Positions 1 through 8,200 of a stretch of DNA of 55,035 bases are shown piece by piece. The stretch is from Lentisphaeria bacterium (GTDB lineage Bacteria > Verrucomicrobiota > Lentisphaeria > Oligosphaerales > Oligosphaeraceae). The stretch spans positions 1-55,035 of the forward strand of contig JAEEYQ010000071.1 of assembly GCA_016288215.1 (NCBI GenBank). Reading direction: 5' to 3'. The notes under the pieces were generated by a model that was given only the letters and a program-made list of their open reading frames with translations, was not told the DNA's origin and did not search any database. The translations under genes were made by a program, and so were the position numbers. The stretch's first letter is position 1. Each line of letters opens with the position of its first letter.

Positions 1-1
1 G

Positions 2-268
2 GATTTGGCGGATGCGGTCTTATCTGGATATCGTGAGCAGGCGAGGGGATTCCTGACGGAGGGGGAAAAGGAGTATCTGTTCGACGCAGTACGGCTGATC
101 GCCTACGAGCAGGCGCTGCGGTTCTTCGCGGACTACATCGCGGGGGATGTGTATTACAAGGTGCGGGAGGACGGTCAGAACCTGATGCGCGCCCGCGTGC
201 AAGTTCAATTATGCAGAAGCATAGAGGCGAATGAACCGAAGATACGTCGCATGCTGGCGACATTGTAA
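2..268 (+). CDS. C-terminal end of a phosphotransferase (APH / N-acetylhexosamine kinase-like), cut by the window edge
   Basis: The frame is open to the left edge and ends in TAA, so only about 88 C-terminal residues are visible. The segment LTEGEKEYL, then IAYEQALRFFADYIAGD, then QNLMRARVQVQL matches the usual C-terminal helices of aminoglycoside-phosphotransferase-fold sugar kinases (the family holding N-acetylhexosamine 1-kinase and proteins often labelled mucin desulfatase). The catalytic loop lies outside the window, so substrate cannot be judged. The family would phosphorylate a free sugar in the cytoplasm; that role is inferred from the tail alone. The next gene on the same strand starts 38 bases downstream. 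Confidence 0.6.
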   Translation, partial: DLADAVLSGYREQARGFLTEGEKEYLFDAVRLIAYEQALRFFADYIAGDVYYKVREDGQNLMRARVQVQLCRSIEANEPKIRRMLATL

Positions 269-306
269 GGTAAAGATAAAACCTTAAAGTATGATATACG
301 ATAACA

Positions 307-843
307 ATGGATGACTATCAGCAATACATGGACATGCTGGACATGAAGGAGAAGGCGGCCATACTGGACGCCTTGTTCGAGGAGAAGGAGTTCCGGCAGC
401 GTATTGGCAACGAGGCGTGGGGGTGGCTTCGCCAGCCGGTGGAATTAGACGGCGTGGCGACGGATGTCTATATGAGTCTAATGTCGTTGTCGGAACAGCG
501 GATATTGTCGTGGGAAGACATGGACACGTTGCTCCGTGATGTTGTTGCGACGATTTTCAATGAAGCGCTTGCGCCGTTTGAGAAGAGGCTTGGCATTTAT
601 GTGAGGCTGAAGCAGGAGGAGAACGCGGAGAAATATTTGGCGGGAATCATCGGCGGTCTGAAAGGATATGCGCATATGCATGGCGCTTTCCGTCGGATGG
701 CGGGAGATCTGCCGAATGAGAAAATCAGCGATCTGGAGCAGTTTGCGGATACGTGGTCGTGGCGGCATGAGGACAGGACGGCATACAACGCCATTTTGAA
801 ATCAGCCGAGGAGCTGATGGCGGAAGCGGCGAAGCGGAGCTGA
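307..843 (+). CDS. Unknown 178-residue soluble protein
   Basis: I do not recognise this protein. It is acidic and looks mostly alpha-helical, with no signal peptide or membrane segment, rich in Met, Glu and Trp, and ends in a basic AAKRS tail. The start ATG has no clear Shine-Dalgarno sequence. It follows the phosphotransferase fragment on the same strand by 38 bases and could be its operon partner. About 100 bases downstream an insertion sequence begins. Codon use resembles the neighbours, which supports a real gene, but no function can be given. Confidence 0.6.
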   Translation: MDDYQQYMDMLDMKEKAAILDALFEEKEFRQRIGNEAWGWLRQPVELDGVATDVYMSLMSLSEQRILSWEDMDTLLRDVVATIFNEALAPFEKRLGIYVRLKQEENAEKYLAGIIGGLKGYAHMHGAFRRMAGDLPNEKISDLEQFADTWSWRHEDRTAYNAILKSAEELMAEAAKRS

Positions 844-946
844 AAGCAAAGGTAAATATTTATCACAAAGGAACTGAGATATAGAGATACATGGAGATTT
901 AGTTTTTTTGTGTGTCTTTGCATCTCTGGGGTAAAATCGTGCGGAT

Positions 947-2729
947 GGGGCTGTTACAAAACCTCAACGTTTTGCGACAGTCCCTTTTTTGTATTTATAT
1001 TCTTTTCGCAGTGTTTCATTCTTGCTCTTCAGGTGCCTTTTCATCAGTTTTTTCATACTGATTTCTTTGAGAGTTTCCGGCTCCAGACCGTCCGGCGCCA
1101 TCCAGTAGTCGGTCTTTCCCCTGCCTTCCATCAAGGCAAACAGTTTTCGAAGGTTGTATCCCAGGCATACGAGCATGCACTCCGCGCTGACATTGTCCAG
1201 ACCTCTACGGCGCACCCTGTCGTAATCCATGTCCTGCTTGATCACGCCGAAAGCCCCTTCCACCTGGGATGAACGATTGATTCGCATCTCTATTCCTTTG
1301 GGTGACAGAAGATTTCTTATCGCCGCGCTTCGAAACGCAGTGAGTTCACGGCTTGCCTCGAACGTCCTGGCCTGTCCATTCCTCTCCTTCAATGCTCTCA
1401 TGCAATATGGCTTGTACGAGCATCGCCTGCAGTTCTCCACACGATAAAAACGCGTGTCCTTCCCTCTGGAATGGGTATTGCCTCCTTCCAGCAGGACAGC
1501 CTTCCGCCCGTCCAGGCAAAACAGGTTCCCTTCCTCGTCAAACCTGTACAGGTCGACGTACTCTCCACTGACCATCTTCTGCCATGCCGGAGGCTTGACG
1601 AAGTTCTCTATGCCGACTGAATCCATGTGCCTGTAGTTGTCAAGCGATCCGTATCCGCTGTCCGCGCAAAGCCTTCTGGGGTAGGAGGCGTAGTCTGCAT
1701 GATAGCTGTCGAGCAGAGGAATCAAAGTCCTCGCGTCCGCTCTGTCCTGCGAGACAAGATAGTCCAGTATGAACCCCTTGGCGACAAGTATCTGGAGCGA
1801 GTACGCGGCGTGCATGTTGCTTCCAAGACCGGAATAGTAGTCCGCCTTCAGGCACATCGCCGTCGCATCCCTGTCAGTCTTGTAGTATGAATTTCTGCCC
1901 GGGCCGCATATCGCTTCAATCTCCTCGTATTCCAGTGTCTTCAGCAGCATTTTTTCAAGCGAGTGGAAGTCCCGTACAATCTGCGCCTGCCGATGTCCGG
2001 ACCCGCTTGCGACGGCGAGTCCCGCTTTTTCGATCTTCTCCTTGAGGCGGGAGAGAAATCCGGCAATTTCCTTTGATATGAATTCCTTTTTGCCGGGAGG
2101 GAGGTCAAAATACGACGATATGATCGTTCGCAGTCCTTCGTTCAGCCTGTCGTGCTTCCTCCTGGGCTTCCACACGAACTTGTACTTGTTGGAATTCGCC
2201 TCCAGTTTGGTTCCGTCGACGAAGACGTCCGAGACGTCGAACTTGTATTTCCGGATGATCGCCGACATGATGCAGGAGAAGATCTCCCGCTGCCTTGTAA
2301 CAACTACGTTGTTACAAAACCTGGAAATGGTGACATAGGAGGGCTCGTCCTGCTCCATCAGATACATGAAGCGAGTGTCAAAGCGCATGCTTTCCTCAAT
2401 GCGCCGAAGGCTGCCGGAATGCCGGGAGAAGGCGTAGAGGATCGTCGCGAACATACGATAGGGATTATAGGACGGACGACCGCCTGCCCCCTTCCTGTCG
2501 TCTGCATCCTCGATTATCCTGCCGACACCAGATTCCTCCAGGACGAGAAGGAAATCATCCAGTTTACGCTTCTCCTCAGACGAGATGTCTGAGCAAAGGA
2601 AAAAATATCCCTGTTTTGTCGTGAAATAGGCCATGTCTGCCTCCTGAACATGGCCATAAAATATAAGTTTTGAGCGTGAAAACAAAAAGGAGCTGCTACA
2701 TCCTCTAATTGAGGTTTTGTAACAGCCCC
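947..2729. mobile_element. Complete IS1182-type insertion sequence (1783 bp)
   Basis: The element is bounded by perfect 21-bp terminal inverted repeats at 947-967 and 2709-2729, reading GGGGCTGTTACAAAACCTCA plus one A from each end inward. It carries a single intact minus-strand transposase gene. I see no obvious direct target duplication: the left flank ends gcggat and the right begins ggttct. The right end lies 12 bases from a heptamer repeat array. The perfect ends and unbroken transposase suggest a recent, possibly still active, insertion. Confidence 0.9.
964..2634 (-). CDS. IS1182-family DDE transposase
   Basis: The 556-residue protein has an N-terminal DUF772-like region (PYRMFATILYAFSRHSGSLR, followed by YVTISRFCNN) and a C-terminal DDE-type transposase domain containing DVFVDGTKLEANSNKYKFVW, the LCADSGYGS segment and the QVEGAFGVIKQD segment typical of IS1182/IS5-like enzymes. 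The frame is open further upstream, but the ATG at 2634 has a strong AGGAGG about six bases before it, so I chose that start. Stop and start both lie inside the terminal inverted repeats, as expected for a one-gene insertion sequence. It would catalyse excision and integration of its own element. Confidence 0.9.
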   Translation of the reverse strand: MAYFTTKQGYFFLCSDISSEEKRKLDDFLLVLEESGVGRIIEDADDRKGAGGRPSYNPYRMFATILYAFSRHSGSLRRIEESMRFDTRFMYLMEQDEPSYVTISRFCNNVVVTRQREIFSCIMSAIIRKYKFDVSDVFVDGTKLEANSNKYKFVWKPRRKHDRLNEGLRTIISSYFDLPPGKKEFISKEIAGFLSRLKEKIEKAGLAVASGSGHRQAQIVRDFHSLEKMLLKTLEYEEIEAICGPGRNSYYKTDRDATAMCLKADYYSGLGSNMHAAYSLQILVAKGFILDYLVSQDRADARTLIPLLDSYHADYASYPRRLCADSGYGSLDNYRHMDSVGIENFVKPPAWQKMVSGEYVDLYRFDEEGNLFCLDGRKAVLLEGGNTHSRGKDTRFYRVENCRRCSYKPYCMRALKERNGQARTFEASRELTAFRSAAIRNLLSPKGIEMRINRSSQVEGAFGVIKQDMDYDRVRRRGLDNVSAECMLVCLGYNLRKLFALMEGRGKTDYWMAPDGLEPETLKEISMKKLMKRHLKSKNETLRKEYKYKKGTVAKR

Positions 2730-2741
2730 GGTTCTTGTTTT

Positions 2742-2846
2742 TCGTTCCACGTCCCACCGCGTCTCTCGTCCCGCGTCCCGCGAAAAGTGAAGAGTGAAGA
2801 GTGAAAAGTGAAAAGTGAAAAGTGAAAAGTGAAAAGTGAAAATGGC
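2742..2846. repeat. Heptamer tandem array, 15 units, changing from CCCGCGT-type to AAAGTGA-type
   Basis: The stretch divides into fifteen consecutive 7-base units with no break in phase. It starts with units such as ACGTCCC, ACCGCGT, CTCTCGT and CCCGCGT, passes through CCCGCGA, then becomes AAAGTGA, AGAGTGA, AGAGTGA and five identical AAAGTGA copies, ending in AAATGGC. It directly follows the insertion sequence. The same period is found in other gaps of this window. Confidence 0.9.
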
Positions 2847-2914
2847 TAGTACAGCCATGTTGCGAAGGATAAGTCAGTCGCGCCCTCCAGGGGCATAGTC
2901 CTAGAGGTCGCTAT

Positions 2915-2945
2915 GGGACCATGACATGACGCGGTTCCCTTTTTT
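2915..2945 (+). terminator. Probable rho-independent terminator
   Basis: GGGACC pairs with GGTTCCC across a 12-base loop, with one bulged base, and is followed by a run of six T. It reads on the plus strand. No plus-strand gene ends nearby apart from the unknown gene stopping at 843, 2 kb upstream and now separated by the insertion sequence. It may be that gene's original terminator or end an unseen small RNA. Confidence 0.45.
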
Positions 2946-2971
2946 GAATTCTCCTGATTCCATCTTATATT
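2944..2971 (+). promoter_or_regulatory. Candidate promoter for the secretion chaperone gene
   Basis: A TTGAAT -35 box (2944-2949) and a TATATT -10 box (2966-2971) are separated by 16 bases, about 70 bases before the chaperone start codon. Pattern-based only. Confidence 0.35.
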
Positions 2972-3040
2972 AAATAGATTATACTACTCTGACTCAATAC
3001 AGTAGGCAGATGCATGGCATCCATTGGGAGATAGGAGAGC

Positions 3041-3517
3041 ATGAGACCATTTGATGCGTTGATTTCAGCATTCGCAAAGACCACCGGTCTGCCTCTGCAA
3101 GTGGCGGCAGATGATTCCTGCACGTTGGAGTATGACGAATTGCTCATCACCCTGCAATATCGGCAGGGGCAGGATGACGTTGTCCTTTTTGCGCCTGTCA
3201 TGACTCCCAACGAGGGGGAAGTGCTTCCGGCGGGCGTCCTGCGCAAGGCGCTGGAATTCTCCTATAACGGAAAGGGCACCCATGGGGCTTTCCTCGGCCT
3301 GTTCGAGGAGGCGTTGGTGTTATCCATCCCCCTTTCCATGAATGAGTTAGACGCTGATTCACTGTGCGCCCGCGTCCTTGCCTTCACGGAGACCGCCCAA
3401 GGCATCGCGCTGGAGCTGGAGCGAATGCTTTCGGAAGAAGGCGGCTATGTTATTCAGAAGCAGGATGATGGGATGGGGGTGAAGCTCACCGAGCCGGAGA
3501 TTCTATTCAAAGTGTGA
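3041..3517 (+). CDS. CesT-family type III secretion chaperone
   Basis: This 158-residue acidic protein has the size and layout of class I type III secretion chaperones: an N-terminal helix (RPFDALISAFAKTTGLPL), a run of short strands (SCTLEYDELLITLQY, then DDVVLFAPVM), a middle helix (LRKALEFSYNGKGTHGAFLG), a hydrophobic strand (ALVLSIPLSMNELDADSL) and a C-terminal helix (ARVLAFTETAQGIALELERM). Such chaperones bind an effector's N-terminal region as dimers and deliver it to the export machinery. AGGAG precedes the ATG. The next gene, 88 bases downstream, is a large unknown protein in the usual position of a cognate client. No secretion apparatus genes lie in the window, so the system itself is inferred. 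Confidence 0.65.
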   Translation: MRPFDALISAFAKTTGLPLQVAADDSCTLEYDELLITLQYRQGQDDVVLFAPVMTPNEGEVLPAGVLRKALEFSYNGKGTHGAFLGLFEEALVLSIPLSMNELDADSLCARVLAFTETAQGIALELERMLSEEGGYVIQKQDDGMGVKLTEPEILFKV

Positions 3518-3605
3518 CATTTTTATCCATTTCATGTTTTTTGCGGAATTCAACCCTTTTTCAAACCTTTCCCTTTGACCAAACAAGAACAAAAGGATGA
3601 CGACA

Positions 3606-5243
3606 ATGCCAATTCAATTAAACCTTGACACCATCCGCAATCTTGACGCCAACAAAACCTACTATCTTTCCAACACAACTGGAGAAATCAAGGAGGCCGG
3701 CTTCTGGCAGAAGCTAAAGTGCGTCTTTGGCGTCAAAAGCGCACTTCTCAAAGTCTCCAATCTGGTCGATGCGGTGCGGACCTCTCTGCTTCAGGAAGCC
3801 GGCATCAAGAGCAATGACGAGCTGGATGAGAACATTCGAACCACCATCAACTTCAAAGACTCGGTGAAGGGCAGCGTCCTCAAGGACCTTGTCAAACGCT
3901 TTGCCGTCACGGACGAACAGACCATCATGAAGAACAAAGCCAGCAAGGCTGTGCAGAATTCCGTCAGAAACGCGGTGATTGATTTTATGGAGGCCAATCC
4001 CGAAATCGGCGATGCCAAATCCCTTGCAACGGTCTTCTCGCATGCGTTGAAACCTGCGCTCAACGGCAGCATTCCCGTCGTCCGCGAAGAGGGGAAGCCG
4101 ACGAAATTGAACACGTCGAAATTCATCAATCAGTCCGTCAAGCCTCTGGAGAAGGAGCTCGCCAACCTGTTGGTTGAAATCTCCAAGAACGCGAATCTGA
4201 AAAACCCCAAGATTGACGCGCTCTATGCCAAGCATATCATTGCAACCCTTTTCAACGAGGACGGCACGCGCAATGAAAAGGGCATCGACGCGCTCAAGTC
4301 TCCGGAGGAAGTGCGCGTGCGGTATGCATTCCAGCTGGATGAAAACGTCTTGAACAATCGCGCCAAAATCGTCTATAAAGACCTTCTGGAAAAGCATATC
4401 GATCCTCTTGCCAAACTCAATACGATCATGTCCTACTGCGGTGGAGACAAGGCTTTGGAAAGTGTGGTCCTGAACATTGTTCCGACTCTTTGCTTGACCT
4501 CGAACAACTCTCTGCGCTCGGAAGAGAGCATCAAAGCCAAGATTGCCGCCATCAAGGACAATATTGATGAACTCCGTGCATTGGGGTATATGACAAAGAA
4601 GGGTGAACTGCCGGAGATTTTCAAGATCGCCTTTGCCAATCTTGATGGCATTGGATTCCCCAAGGGACTGTTGGGGCAAATTCATGAGAAGGTAAAAAAC
4701 GTGCCGCTGGCTCCCTTCCGCAAACTCACCGGCTTCTCAACTGCCGATGAGATCTACATGGCTTTGCAGGAGGTTCACAAAATGATCGATCATGTCGTCA
4801 ACGATCTCCACGTCATAAAGCAGTTTGAGGACGCGGGGGAGGACGAAGTCGGCGCGCCGCATGCCATTGGCACGCGTACCGCCACGATGGCCATGTTCCT
4901 GCGGCAGTTGGATTTGCCAACCCAACAGCGCATGGCAAACGCCTTCAATGGCACGGAGGCCTCAAAGATGTTGGGCATCCTGACGATGTTGGAAAAAGAC
5001 ATGCATGTTGAAAACAACACGGTTTTCACCGATCCCCAACAACGGAAGTTCCTTCGTGATCATCTGACCACTGACATGCAGTACCACAGTGTATGCCTGG
5101 AAAACTTGCAGTACTCTCTTGGCACGGAGATTGATAACTGTGATGCGGAGGAAAACTCCGACGTCAATGAAGGTCCTGCCATCAATATCCGCCTGTATCT
5201 GGACGAGCTTTGGGACAAGGCCAGTGCAAATCGGATTCTCTAA
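3606..5243 (+). CDS. Putative secreted effector, client of the preceding chaperone; unknown function
   Basis: The 545-residue protein has no signal peptide or membrane segment. It opens with MPIQLNLDTIRNLDANKTYY, then a short conserved-looking module (GEIKEAGFWQKLKCVFGV), then long, mostly helical sequence. I recognise no catalytic motif. ATG codons lie at 3597 and 3606; AAAGGA is eight bases from the second and overlaps the first, so I chose 3606. The position just after a CesT-type chaperone, and a polar Ser/Thr/Asn-containing N-terminus without a Sec signal, suggest a type III effector. A plain cytoplasmic protein cannot be excluded. It converges with the LamG gene on the other strand. Confidence 0.5.
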   Translation: MPIQLNLDTIRNLDANKTYYLSNTTGEIKEAGFWQKLKCVFGVKSALLKVSNLVDAVRTSLLQEAGIKSNDELDENIRTTINFKDSVKGSVLKDLVKRFAVTDEQTIMKNKASKAVQNSVRNAVIDFMEANPEIGDAKSLATVFSHALKPALNGSIPVVREEGKPTKLNTSKFINQSVKPLEKELANLLVEISKNANLKNPKIDALYAKHIIATLFNEDGTRNEKGIDALKSPEEVRVRYAFQLDENVLNNRAKIVYKDLLEKHIDPLAKLNTIMSYCGGDKALESVVLNIVPTLCLTSNNSLRSEESIKAKIAAIKDNIDELRALGYMTKKGELPEIFKIAFANLDGIGFPKGLLGQIHEKVKNVPLAPFRKLTGFSTADEIYMALQEVHKMIDHVVNDLHVIKQFEDAGEDEVGAPHAIGTRTATMAMFLRQLDLPTQQRMANAFNGTEASKMLGILTMLEKDMHVENNTVFTDPQQRKFLRDHLTTDMQYHSVCLENLQYSLGTEIDNCDAEENSDVNEGPAINIRLYLDELWDKASANRIL

Positions 5244-5290
5244 TCTGTTCAGCCACTGCCAAGCCTTGATTCCTTAATTCCTGATTTATA

Positions 5291-8200
5291 TCAGTATTCC
5301 TTTGCGGTGCAGATCGTTACACGGAAGAATTCGCTGCCGGCACGCTGGAAAGTCAGCGCGGCGGGGTTGGCGCCTGGCCGCAGAGACGGCATGGGGGACT
5401 CTAGTTCGCCGTTGCTCAGGACATTGCCCATGTCGTCCTTCACGAGCCATTTGCCTTGGGGATTGCAGGACAGACGGTGGCCGGAGCGGAGCTTCACAGG
5501 GAAGCGGACCGTTTGGCCATTGACGGTGAATATCGGCGTGTCCAGCTCCACATTTTGGGTGATGACCTTGACATCGTCCACGACGCAGGAGACGGGAAAG
5601 CCGTCGGTGGTGGCGTTGTCGATGGTTCGTCCCGCGGGAAGGTTATTATAGTAGTATAGGATATAGGCGATTTGGGTGGGATCCAGCTGCAGATTGTCCA
5701 AGGGGAACTCGATGAATTTCCATCCGCTGAAGGTGACGGACGTGACCATGTCGTGCCAAAGGCCGTTGACGTCCCGCAGTTGAATCTTGAATGTGGCTCC
5801 GGAGGCGTCCCCTTTTAGCCAGCAGGCGAGGGCCTTGGCACCGCTGATGTCGAGCGGCGTCTCGAACCGACGGCCGACGGCGGCCCAGCCAGAGGCGTCC
5901 ATCCGCTGGCTGCGGGCATTGAACCGCAGGGCGCCGTCCGCTGATTTTTCGCTGTCCACATGCGCGATGTCGAAGGTGACTCCGGGTTTTGCAGTGCCTT
6001 GATTTTCACTGTCATAGGCGAATTTGGCATAGTCATTGAAATTCGAGGTCTGATAGCAGGCGACGTCTTGGCAGCCGTCCAAAAGTTTGCTGCCATTGGG
6101 GGAGTGGTAGCCGGACTGGATGCCGCCGACGGCGTCGACCTGGATGTCCACGCTGAGACGGGCCGTGTCATTGGGGCTTTGGCCCTGTTCATCTCGTTGG
6201 CAGATGGACCACACGTTGTCATGGCCGTCCTGTTGGAAAATGGTTCGCGGCATGTCGTAGTCGATGCGAAGCATATCCCAATTCACTGCCGCAGAACGAG
6301 TTCCGAAGGGAGTACCCATGGCGATGGCCGTGACTTCCGCGCGGGCGCTGAAGGCCGTGTCGATGCTTTCGCCATGGAAGCGGAGGGCATTGTCGCCTGA
6401 ATTGAGGGATGGCCAGCCATCGGGACAGACGGGGCGGAAGCGCTCCAGCAGCTGGCCGGACTGGCTGTAGAGGCGGCCTTCCTGTTCGCTTTCCAATTCA
6501 ACGACTTGGCCGGACTCCATGGACATGGGGAGGCGGATGATCTTGCCATTGACCTCCAACTCCAGCTGATTCAGCTCATGGATGACTTGGGGCAGGGCGA
6601 TGACGGGACTGAGGGTCACGTCGACTTTGCCCTTTGGCGGGATTTCGTTGACATAGATGGCAAGACTGTCTAAAGCGTTGGAGGCAATGATGTTACGGCA
6701 GATGGAATGGGCACCGGCGTAGGTGGAGTAGGGCCATTTGAAATCGTCCATGGCGGCGGCGTCCCGTTCGCGGAACAGCAGTTCCACGTAGCGCCATCCC
6801 GTGAAGTCCAATCGGACATAATGGTCGGAAAGGGCGCCGTGATAGACGACGGGAGTCTGAGCCTGAAGATTGAGCAGGGCTCCGGAGCCGTCGCCTTTGA
6901 TCCACAGCCCGAAGGCCGAATTGTTGCCAATGCTATGATAGGGATGGGGATAGGTGACGCCGACCATGGTCCATGCGCCGACGGACGTGTCGTTGTCGTT
7001 GGTGGCCACTAGCCGCAGATTCTCCTTGGTCAGCTTGACGTCGGCCGTCTCCACGGAAAGAGTCTGGACGACGCCAGCGGCGCACTCCTTGCGGGTCAGC
7101 TGGTTCAGTTGGGCGAAATCGACGGCCACCGTTTGGGCGGATTGGGCCAGCGGCTGCGCGGAGTAGAGGGCCTCTATCCGCCCGCGGAACGGCTGCGGAC
7201 CGTGGGGATTGCGCATGGTCCAGCGGTCGGTGCCCTCTCCCGAGACGCGGTGGCTGTCATAGACCATGGGGTAGAGACGCCAATGCCCCTGTTCGTCCAT
7301 GCGCAGATGGAAATCCGATTTGGGTTGAGCCAGCCGACGAATGTCCTCCTTCTCAAAGTAGTCCGCCAGACGGAGGCGTTCGTACCAGCCGATGGTGGTG
7401 AGCATCTCCATCAGGCGGCCGTTCCATGGCGTGGCGGAGACGTTGATGTCCTGAAGGGACATGGGGCCGTCTATGCCTAGGTTCTTGCTGCAGAAGTACT
7501 CCAGTTCATCTGGAAACTGGGCTCGCCATGCGGGGGTGGGGCCTATTGGCGCCCACCAGCCCATCTGTGGCTGCAGCAGGTCGCTTTTGCGGAAATTCTC
7601 CGTGAGGGCCACGTGGGCGTCGTGGTTGCGTTTGGGAGCCCAGCGGGGGTGATCCCATGCTCCGAGGCGGGAGTGGAACCACCAGCTGTTGTGCCCCCAC
7701 TCGCTGGCCTCCGTCACTCCGCCGTTCTTCAGTTTTTGGAAGATCTTCCAGCGCATGGAGTCGATGGCATAGCGGCTGCCCATGCCTTCGGAGCCGTCAA
7801 AATAGAGTCCGTCCATGCCAGTTTCGTTGTAGACATTGGCGATGGCGTTGGCCAGGTCTTCGGCCAGCTGGCTGTCCGGCTTGGGGTAGAAGGCCAGATA
7901 GATCTGCTGCAGATAATCGGCCTGTTCGCCGGCGGGGTGGGCGGAGACATGGGTTTTGAAGGCGCCCCGCTGGCAGCCTTTGAAGGCGTAGGGCGGTTCC
8001 CGCGAGATTTCGGAATAGAGGATGATTTCCTTGCCGACTTTGATGGCGTTGCCTCGGCTGGAATAGCTCCAGACCAAATCGTGGCCGTCGATGGGCTTTT
8101 CGTTGACGTACAGGATGGTGTCCGTCTCCGAAAAGGGTTTTGCCAACGTGTAGGTGGCACTGGAGATCAGGTCGTCCGACGGAATTGGCGTGACCCATGA

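Noticed and set aside
936..2740. Target-site duplication at the insertion sequence ends
   Set aside because: The bases next to the two inverted repeats (gcggat and ggttct) do not match.
3714..4685. Minus-strand open frame opposite the candidate effector
   Set aside because: No Shine-Dalgarno or domain; the plus-strand frame is longer and follows the chaperone gene.
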